Below, one piece after another: positions 55,630 through 64,000 of a DNA stretch of 64,000 nucleotides; positions within the stretch are counted from its first letter, which is position 1; every line of letters begins with the position of its first letter. The stretch spans positions 620,001 through 684,000 of the forward strand of contig NW_024470382.1 of the NCBI RefSeq assembly GCF_900496995.4, read 5' to 3'. A program made the position numbers and the translations under genes. The DNA comes from Aquila chrysaetos chrysaetos. Taxonomy: Eukaryota; Chordata; Aves; Accipitriformes; Accipitridae. The notes below the pieces were generated by a model that was given only the letters and a program-made list of their open reading frames with translations, had not been told where the DNA came from and searched no databases.

Positions 55630-57830
55630 GCACAGGGACACCTGGTCATTCAGTTTAAGCTGATGGGGAGGACAGAGGACTAGAAGGAGAGCACTAAGAT
55701 GAGGGAGAAGACTAAGGAGCCGAGAAAGAAAGGCTAGAGAGATGGAGAAATCAAACAGGGATGAGGTGCCCTGCAGAGAGGAGGAGGAGGAAGACAAAGT
55801 AGGGGTGAGGAGCAGGACAGAGAGATGGGGCCAGAAAGAGGAAGAAGGAAAGGGAGACAGACAGGGACAGGGAGTGGGACGTACAGACGGAGAGAGAAAA
55901 CGAAGGACAGGGAGAAAGACAAAGGGACTGAGAAATAAAGAGAGGGTCAGATTTGGACAAAGAGACCGAGAAGGGGGGGGAAACAGCAATGGGCTGGAGG
56001 ACAGACAGAGGAAGAGGACAAGAGGGCTGAGAAGCAGGAAAGAGGAAGAGAGGACAAATAAAAGGGAGAGCCAGCTGGACAGCGGTGTATAGCAAGAAAC
56101 GATGGGACAGGCAGCAGGACAGAGAAATAAAGACAGAAAAAATGGGGGCAGGGAGCAGGACAGGGGTGGAGAGAGAAGCAGCAGGGACAGAGGGATAGAG
56201 AGAAGAAAAAGACAAGAAGAAGGGTGGGGGACAGGGCAAGACGGTAACAGGGAGCAATAAGTACATGGATCATCAGAGAAAGACAGGGACAGGGAGCAGG
56301 ACAAGGCGATACAGAGAGAGAAAAAAAGGACAGGGAGGAAGGACAAAGAGAAAGACAGGCGAAAAAAAAAGAGACAGGGAGCAGGACACGGAGGCAAAAA
56401 AGCCGGGGTTGGGCAGCAGGACAGAGAGATGGAGAAGGAAAAAAGAGCATTGAGCTGCAGGACAGAGATGGAGTGAGAAATAACAGCGACAGGGAGCAGG
56501 AAAGAGTGACTAAGAGAGGGCAAAACCTGAAGAGGGAGCAGGACACAAAGGTAGAGGGCAGGGGGAAGACTCGGGGAGAAGAACAGAGAACCAGAGAGAG
56601 AATGAGAGGAGTAGGGAGCAGGACAGAGAGATGGAGCAGAAGGGGGAAAAGATGGGCGGCAGAACAAAAGGCAAGAGAGACAAGGACAGGGGCAGGGAGC
56701 AGGACAAAGGGGTGGAAGAGGCAACAAATAGTGATGTGCTGCAGGACTGAGATGGAGGAAGTAAAAAATAGACAAAGGGGGCAGGCCAGAGTGACAGGGA
56801 GAGAAAAAAGGAACAAAGAGCAGGACAGCATGGGAGGAAAAACCAACCGTGATGGGCAGCAGGATGGAGAGATGGAGAAAAGAAAAATACTGCGCAAGAG
56901 AGCGGGGAAAGAAGGGACAGACAAGGGGATATAGTGAGAAAGGATGGGCCAGGGAACGGGACAGAAAGACAGAAAAGATGGGGACAAGAAAAAGGACAGA
57001 GGGACAGCAAGAGCAAAAAAGGGACAGGAGTCTGGACAGAGATGGAAAAAGAAGCAGCAGGGAAAGAGGAAGAGAGGCAGAAAGAGGGAGAGGGGGCAGG
57101 AGAGAGAAAGAAAAATAAGGACTGGGGGCAGGATAGAGATTGCAAAAAAAGCCTGGGGTGGGCAGCAAGATGGATAGGGAGCAAAAAAGAATAGGGGCAG
57201 GGAGCAGGACAGAAGGATATAGTGAGAAACACTGGGGCAGGGGGCAGGCCAGAGTGACAGACAAGAATGACGACAAAGAGAAAGACAGGGACGGTGAGCA
57301 GCACGGGAAGGATGGGGAAAGCAAAAGAGGTATCAGGAGCCCTGCAGGGAGGTGGAGGAAGGGCAAAAAACCCAAAGTGTCAGGGAGCAGCAGAGAGGGA
57401 CAGAGAGATAAGAGATGGACAGGAAGAAGGACAGGGACAGTGGCATAGAGAATGAAAAAAGACAGGGATGAGCAGGACAGAGCGACAGAGAGAAAGAAAG
57501 AGAAGCAGAAGGACGGCGGGGTGGGGCAGGCAGATAAGGACACAGAGGGAGACATACAAGCAGAGAGAGACAAAGGACAAGGCACAGGCCAGAGAGACTG
57601 TGAAAATCAGAGCGTGATGCAGATCTGGACAAAGAGTCAGAGAAGACAACAACGGCAATGGGCTGCAGGGCAGAGAGAGAGGAAGAAAAAACCAGAGGGG
57701 CAGGGAGGAGGAGAGAGGGACAGCAAGGAACCAAAAGGGACACGTAGAGCAAAAGAGAAAGAGGGACCTGGAGAAAAGAGAGGGACGGGGGCAGGACACA
57801 AAAATAGAGATAGGGGAAGAGGTACAGGGA
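55630..57830. repeat. 2.2 kb GGGAGCAGGACAGAGAGATGG purine minisatellite
   Basis: Degenerate units of about 40-60 bp, each with GGGAGCAGGACAGAGA followed by a purine run. The minus strand carries a 660-codon frame (57,585-55,603) rich in Ser/Leu/Pro/Phe/Cys with a repetitive pattern, an artefact of stop-poor composition. The array borders the repeat unit at 57,830 and contains words of its polypyrimidine block (9,030-9,180). Confidence 0.9.
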
Positions 57831-58599
57831 AGTGAGAAAAAATTACACAGAGAGAAAGGGGAGGGGGCAGGGAGGTACTGAGGGGCGCAGAAGAGGGGTG
57901 ACATGGCCCCAAGGGCCTGGGACTCACCGGAGCTCTGACTCTCTGCACTACCAGGCAAACTTTAAAGTTCTGGCACTTCCTTCTCTGTCTGTGTGTCCTT
58001 TCCTGCCTTTCCCCTTCTGCAGCTCCAGTCACTTGCCTGTCCTCCACCTAAGAGAACGCGTTGGTGGCTGACAACGTGAGGCTTCCTAGATACACAGCCA
58101 CCCACTACGGGGCCGCCCTATATTTGCCATTGCATATACAGAGCCCACGGTGCACGTTGGTGATCTGGTCTGCCGAGGACTACGCAGAGGGATCCCTCCT
58201 CCCCCCGCAGAGGTCGGCTCTCTCTTGCTTGCAGCTGGAGAGAGACAGAGGGACGGCCGTCCTCATTCCTCAGCTGCTTCACCTTCTTCTGATCTCTTTG
58301 GCTTCCGCCGCAGCAGCTCCTCGCCAAAGGCAGCAAGCGTCCACCTGCCGCCAGGAGAACGCAGCCAGAGACAGCCCACGCACACCTCAGCCAGATGCAG
58401 CCAACGGACACCCGAGCCCTCGGTGTGGCCTCTGGGAGAGGGAAAGCAGCAGCAGCAGCTTCGGTTCCTGCAGCCGGCCCCAGGCTGGAGCCCCTCCTGC
58501 TGCAGGAGCTCCTGCAGACACCGCTCCTGTTGCAAATATTTTGCTAAAGAAATTAAAATTTGATTATATAAAAGAGTTTGGTTTGATTAAGAAGTAGAA

Positions 58600-59339
58600 A
58601 ATTGTGAAGCATAGGTATGGGAGTGTTAAGTCTGAAATGTAGTCATAGGAACTTTAGAAAATGTACTATGTGTAACCATAAGAATTCAAGTATTGTCTAA
58701 AATCAGTTAACCACAGAAACTTTGACGAAGATTTGTTGATTTGTAGTGTTTTGTTTTAAGAAACTAAGGAAACCGTTATGGACACCAGTTTGCTGCTTGG
58801 AAACCCCTTACCCTTCCCACCTCGATCTAATTATCAAGGATTCCAATCAGTAGAGTTAAGTGAGATTAACCAATGATTGTTTTAACATAAGAATATTAAT
58901 AAGAAGGTGTGACTGAAGGACCAATGATTAGAAAGGTTAAATTTAAGAACAGACATAGTATGCATTTTTATGTAAACTAATACAGATGACGGTGAGAATC
59001 GTACCGCTCAGAATCACCCAAGAGAGGTCAAGAAGCGGACAAGTGAGGAAGACTACGGAAGACCACCAGAGGGCTCCTGAAGACCACCAGAGACCTTCAC
59101 TGCGCCTGCGTGAAGAGACATTCATATATGCTAATGATTTATCGGAAAGTTAATGATTATGTATAGCATTTCCAGAAGGTTTAGTGAGTAACAGGTGTGT
59201 ATTTAACCTGCACAGTTAGGCCAGACAGGTGCACACGATAGGCGGAGCGATCCCCCGTGTGCCCAGCGCTGCGATAAAGGAGTGCCCGCTTCTTAACTTC
59301 TCATTGCTGTTAAGGAGTTTTATTCCGGATTTGGGTAAC
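58600..59339 (+). mobile_element. Solo LTR, related in layout to family 3
   Basis: The 3' part (GACCACCAGAGGGCTCC, ATGCTAATGATT, GCGATAAAGGAGTGCCCGCT, ending TTTGGGTAAC) parallels the LTR at 19,404-19,984 (GACCACCAGAGGGTTTCG, GCAATAAAGAATGCCTGCT, GGTAACA). The 5' limit is uncertain within about 60 bp. No internal genes. Appears mostly whole. Confidence 0.65.
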
Positions 59340-59990
59340 GCTCCTTCCCCGCACCCCGCCTTAACCGAGGCCCGAGGGCACCCGAGGCCCGGCTCGCTGC
59401 TGCCAGGACAGGCCGTGGGGCGGCCTGGGGCTGCGGGACAGGCCTCAGGGGAGGTGCTGGGGGCGGCTCAGGGGGGCTCTGGCAGTCGGGGCGCCCGCCG
59501 CCTGTGCCCGGGGGGGGGCTCCGGCCCCGGCTCCGGCTCCTTCCCCTCCTCAGCTCCCGGGTCCCTGCCGGGGCTGCCCCGGCCGGCCTCTCTCCATCCG
59601 ACGTACGTCCCTGCTTAGCCACCACCCCTCGCTCACCTCATCCCCCTTTCCGCACCCCGCCCCACCTCACCGGGCCGCACTGGAGCAGAGACTGCAAGAC
59701 CAACATGGCCCCCGGCAGCCCCGTGCCCACGGTAACAGCTCCAGCATGCCCCGGAACCACCAGGGCCCCCGGCAAGCCCCGCAGGCCCCAGGACTACAGC
59801 TCCCATGCAGCCCGGAACCACCAGGGCCCCCGGCAGCCCCGCAGGCCCCAGGACTACAGCTCCCAGCATGCCCCGGGGCGCTCCTTCCTGCTGGCCTGAC
59901 CCTGCAGCGACACCCATCCCGGCCCGGCCCCGCCGCCCTCCGCGCACCCATGCCCGCCTCCCCGGGGGAGGAGTAGGAGGAGGAGGAGGA
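59340..59990 (+). promoter_or_regulatory. CpG island with tandem ZNF143-type sites
   Basis: Very GC- and CpG-rich. A 62-bp unit is repeated (59,746-59,807 and 59,808-59,868), each ending in ACTACAGCTCCCATGCAG or ACTACAGCTCCCAGCATGCC, close to the ZNF143/THAP11 consensus ACTACAATTCCCAGCATGC. A degenerate half site (CAGCTCCAGCATGCC) lies at about 59,736. This looks like a promoter, but no clear downstream exon is seen on either strand. Confidence 0.6.
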
Positions 59991-60480
59991 GGAAGAAGAA
60001 GAGGCAAGAAGAACAAGAAGAACACGAAGAAATACGAAGAAAGAAGAAGAAGAAGAAGCTAAGAAGAAGAACTAGAAGAAGAAGCACCTAACAAGCTAAG
60101 GAAGAAGAACAAGAAAACCAAGAAGAACCTGAAGAACAGAGAACAAACAAAGAAGAAAACAGAGAGAAGAACAAGAAGAACAGAAGCAAGAAGAAGAAGA
60201 AGAACAAGAAACAAACCAAGATAAACAAAAGAACAAGAAAACAAGAAGAAAGAACAAGAAGAACAAGAGCATAAACCTAAGACACAAGAAGAAGAACAAG
60301 AACGAACAAGAAGCAAGAAGAACAGAAGAACAAGAAATAAGAACAAAAGAAGACAAGAAAAAGACAAGAAGAACCAGAAGACCAAGAAGAAAACAAGAAG
60401 AAGAGAACAAGAAGAAAGAGGGACAGGAGAAAGAAAGAGAAGGAGAAGGAGAAGAAAAGAAAGGAGAAGGAAGGTCGGGA
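59970..60480. repeat. GAAGAACAA purine array
   Basis: Almost pure GAAGAA, GAACAAGAA and ACAAGAAGAACAAG words; a few C bases are the only pyrimidines. No gene. Confidence 0.95.
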
Positions 60481-60985
60481 CAGAGCAGCAGTAGAGAGGG
60501 GGGACAGGCGGTGGGGCTGGCCGGAGAGGGCGTAGCAGGACGACGACATGAAGAGGGAAAAGGCGTCAGGAGACGGAGTGACAGAGAGATGGACAGGGAG
60601 CAGGAGAGAGGGACGGAGGGGAAGGGTGAGAGGGAGAGAGGCAGGGAAGAGAGAAAGAAAGGGAGAGGCACGGGCAGAGAGCAAGGGAAGGATGGGAAAT
60701 AGCCCAGAGAGACTGAGAAAGAGAGGGATGCGGATCAGGACAAGGAGGGGGAGAAGGACAGAACAGCGATGGTCTCCAGGATGGAGACGGCGGAGGAGCA
60801 GAAGGGGATGGGGAGCAGGACGGAGCCCAGAGAGAAGAGAGAAGGCCCACCCAGCTGAGCAGGGGATACAGGCAGGAAAGAGGGGCCAGGCTGCAGGAGA
60901 GAGAGGAATGAGAAAATACAGACAGGGAGCGAGAAAGAGAAAGAAAAAAATAGTGGAGAGAGGGAGGAATTAAAAAATGGGGGCA
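60481..60985. repeat. GGGACAGAGAGAGG purine block
   Basis: Purine-rich units GAGATGGACAGGGAGCAGGA like those at 55.6-57.8 kb, ending at the homologous edge of the repeat unit (TGGGGGCAGGGAGCCAGACAG). Confidence 0.85.
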
Positions 60986-63110
60986 GGGAGCCAGACAGAG
61001 TGCGGTGGGGAGAGACCAAAAATAGCAATTCTGGGCAACTGCCCCCATTTCTTGAGCACTCCCCAGGAGCTGCATTACCGGGAGCCTCAAGGAATGTGCT
61101 GCCTGCCAAAGCCCTGCCCTGGGCCCAGTCCTGTGCCCTAGTATTGGTGAAGAGCATTGCCTTGCACAGTGGCAAGGACTGAGGGAAGAAGAGGACAGCT
61201 GGGGGGGGAAAAATCACCGAACTGGTTTTTGGTTTTTGTTTTGTTTTTTTTTTTCTTGACGGTTTTGCTTTTAAAAAGAATAGTATTTAAGCTCTAAATA
61301 CAAACTGCAAGGAAAAGGAACCAGGGGTACCAGTCTGGACACATTTAAAGCCTGAACCCATTCAACAGCTGCACCAACCACCACTCCTGCTGCACACACT
61401 CCACCGCCTGCCTGCAGGTACAGGCAGCCGCCCTGTTTCTTGCCCAGGCATGGCAGCACCAGGCAGCTCAAAAAAATGTGCTGCCTGCAAAAACTTGAGC
61501 ACAGCTTAATTCTGGTCAATTTTTCCTCTTCTTAGGCTGGGTTAAAGACTCATCCATCAAGTGGTGGCTCAGGACCATGCCGGGGCAAATGGCACTGCTT
61601 TTCTGAATCCCATGGCAGCGATGGGCAAAGGAACAGGTTGTCAAATCCCGGGCCTGGGTACATGTGTGGGTTTTCAGGGTCACCCCTGCCCGATTTTTCC
61701 CAGCGAAGCCCCAGGCAGTGCCAGCCCCGTGCTGCAGCCCCAGGGCTGAGGCTCAAGGAGCTGGGCGAGCTGGACATTTCCACAGGTGCTGCATCCTGCT
61801 GGGCCCCCACCACCAGCTGCTGGCTGCCCTGGACTTCCCCGTTCTCTCCATCTCTGCTTTGTGCCAGTGGCACCCCAGAACAGCCTGCCTGCTCCCCACA
61901 GCCCCACTGCCGTCTGCATCTGCAGCTCATACGTGGTGTCCACATGGCTACAGCTGATTTGGGGGGGTGGCAGGTCTGTCTTGTGGCAGCAGCCTGGGAA
62001 TGTGGGCTAAGCAAACCCCATCCCTCCTTTTCAATCTTGTCCCCAGGGAGACCCAGTGGAGACGTAGCGTGCGCTGGAGAGCGTCCTTCAGGGAGGTGAC
62101 AGCCGATTGCACAGCAACGCTGAGACCCACCTGACAGCAAAGGCGCCTGGTGGCCACGGACGACCCTATGTAGCTGGTTCTCTTGAGGCCAGCAAAGCAG
62201 CCTTCCTCTGCCCTTGGTTTTGTGAGATATGGACAGGCGCAGAGATGTTTCTCAGGCCTCCAGGCCTGAGGAGGGTTTCCCAGTGCCCCCATGAGAGATC
62301 CTCTCTCCCAGGAAGCATCTCCCCCTAGAGCCAAGGCCGTATCGAGCCCCCCCGAGCTGGGTACGGCTGTCCTGAGGGGTCCGCAGGGAGGATGGGGTCA
62401 TCTGCCTGGTGGCTGTGACACAGAACATGATGAGCCTGAAGCCCTGTGGCCATGGTTGGCTGGTTCACGTCTCCAAGTGGCCTTTCTCTCCATGGAGCTT
62501 TTAACCCACGGCACTTTTCACAGAGTGTGATGGATGATGTGAAGGTGATGCTGGGTGATGTCCTTGGCTCTGTCCCACTCCCACTTCGAAGTTTTGAATG
62601 TCTGAGATCTGGGGCCACCTGCAGGCTCTGCTGGAGATGGTCCAGGGAGTTTGTGTTCCATTGTTTGATACCTTAGGGCTACAATGTGCTCAGGTTATGG
62701 TATGCTGTTGTTACGTGTGCAGGGCTTGGGATGGCAGGACTACAGGATGCTAGAGTTTAAGCAGTTAGGATTAAGCATGTACCGTTATGGACCTGATTTG
62801 GGTTTGTTGGCCCTGGGTTCTTGGAGTTTTTATTTTTGCCTTGTCTTGTGTTCTGGGTGTCTCTTTTTTTTTTATGAGATTCCTTTTTATCTGTTGGCTC
62901 AGGGTGGGAAGGGCCTTGGAGTATGGGGCCCTTGGGTGTTTTACGTCGTGTGGTTTGTGTTTGGCGCGTTCTTCTGTCGTCAAAACCACCATGTTTGTGG
63001 TGTAATATCGATCTGCCAGGTCGGACAGTGTTTACTTCTGGTGCAGTCTGACCCATTTCCAGTGAGCGGAGGTATGGTAGGTGAGGTAGTAGGTATGGAG
63101 ACTTGGAGTC

Positions 63111-64000
63111 AATTGTGAACAACCCAAATGACTAATGGGCACTTTATCCCACTCATCCCTACCCAATTCTGTATTGCTACGGACTTTACCAGCCATAGTC
63201 ATGGACTCTGGGCCTAGCTGTAGTGAAGTCAAAGCAGGATTAAAAAAAAAAAAAAAAAAAAGAGTGCTTTTCCAAAATGCTTACCAGACTGAAAACACCA
63301 GATGGCTGTGGGCAGTGGGAATACACAATGGGCGTGTCATCAGCAGAGGACACGTGATGTGGGTACAGCTGTAGACACAACGTTTTCAACATTTCATGGC
63401 CTTGAGCAGCACAGCAAGGATTTTCAGGCAGCAAGGCCAGCTGGCAGGATTGTGTGACCAGCTCCTTCTGAGCGTGGAGATGGCCGTGGGAAAAGACCGT
63501 GCTGTTTTCTTGTTGGTGGTGTAGCAGGGACAGTCAGTGGAAACTGGCTCTCGGGGCCCTGTAATTGGGAGGTGTCGTTCTTGGTACTCGTGGGAAAATG
63601 ACTGAGGGAGGAGGCTAAGTCATGAACAGGCCATGTTAACTGTATGTGAGAAGTGACAGAAACAGCTTCAGGGTGTTAAGGAGGGCTGTTAGTTGTGATT
63701 AGAAGGCATGATTGAGGTGATCCTTGTAGGGCTTTCTGTGGGGTCAGAACAGGGCAAGACTGTATGTAAGGACAGAAAGTTGAGCCGATCAGAACTCAGG
63801 CAGGAGATTATTTGGCAGTATCTGGTGAAGTCTCCTCTTGCACATGTTGTGCAGAACTGCGTAAGGCCATGACTGCTGGCGAGAAAGGAGTGTGCTAGGA
63901 GTGTTGGAGTGCAAGGGGATTGCACACGGAATGGGGGATGGAAGTGGTCACAGACTCATTTCTCAGTTTTCCATGGGGCTGTTCTGTGTACACCATGTAC
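63111..64000. other. No recognisable gene
   Basis: Ordinary sequence with a 19-A run at about 63,242-63,260. No supported exon. Confidence 0.6.

Larger units (their letters stand above)
57830..63110 (-). repeat. Large repeat unit, inverted diverged copy with a 2.9 kb insert
   Basis: 57,840-58,090 matches the reverse complement of about 9,530-9,280, and 60,980-63,110 matches the reverse complement of about 9,020-6,830. The middle (58,090-60,980) holds an LTR, a CpG island and purine arrays not present in the 9-kb copy. By eye identity is moderate, far below the 1-870 versus 8.8-kb match. Confidence 0.8.

Noticed and set aside
55603-57585. 660-codon minus-strand open frame
   Set aside because: Repetitive Ser/Leu/Pro/Phe/Cys product of a purine minisatellite; neighbouring frames on both strands are also open.
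1-64000. tRNA, rRNA or CRISPR arrays
   Set aside because: No cloverleaf-type A/B boxes, rRNA cores or regularly spaced palindromic repeats noticed; the repeats here are eukaryotic minisatellites.

Overview
This is bird nuclear DNA. The evidence is a near full-length CR1 LINE plus two CR1 fragments, several LTR families of avian type, and exons of CENPA next to exons of CYP21. Those two genes are neighbours in the class III part of the chicken MHC. The window is rich in GC-rich minisatellites, purine-strand arrays, inverted duplications and one 500-N gap. It looks like a rearranged, repeat-dense part of a microchromosome, MHC-linked block or ampliconic region. I cannot name the species or chromosome.

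Layout. 1-9.7 kb: two copies of one repeat unit (one rearranged beside the N gap), a purine array, two LTRs in opposite orientation and a hAT/ZBED-like remnant. 9.7-22.5 kb: two degenerate CENPA-CYP21 blocks (A, about 10.3-14.8 kb; B, about 17.2-21.5 kb). Each has lost different exons. Between them lies an inverted copy of the last intron and last exon of a deubiquitinase gene. A CENPA promoter and probable first exon lie on the minus strand at 22.0-22.3 kb, opposite in direction to the CENPA second exon at 18.0 kb. 22.5-28 kb: minisatellites in opposite orientations flank an LTR fragment, two unassigned exon-like stretches and a decayed RNF212B-like RING gene. 28-32 kb: a lone RBBP6-like first exon and two solo LTRs. 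33.3-39.2 kb: a complete 12-exon USP36/USP42-family deubiquitinase gene whose splice phases all agree. 40-42.3 kb: two tandem-repeat blocks. 43.2-50.7 kb, minus strand: a predicted type I membrane protein gene that I do not recognise. It has a signal peptide exon, five exons whose lengths are all multiples of 36 nt, a membrane-spanning exon and a cytoplasmic tail exon. The end of a second copy lies downstream. 50.9-55.2 kb: CR1. 55.6-63.1 kb: purine arrays, an LTR, a small CpG island with ZNF143-type motifs, and a large inverted copy of the repeat unit from 6.8-9.6 kb.

Only two loci look like working genes: the USP gene and the unnamed membrane protein gene. The CENPA, CYP21, RNF212B and RBBP6 pieces are fragments or pseudogenes. 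Intact copies presumably exist elsewhere in the genome. The repeated, inverted architecture also makes local assembly error a real possibility, especially around the gap at 871-1370.
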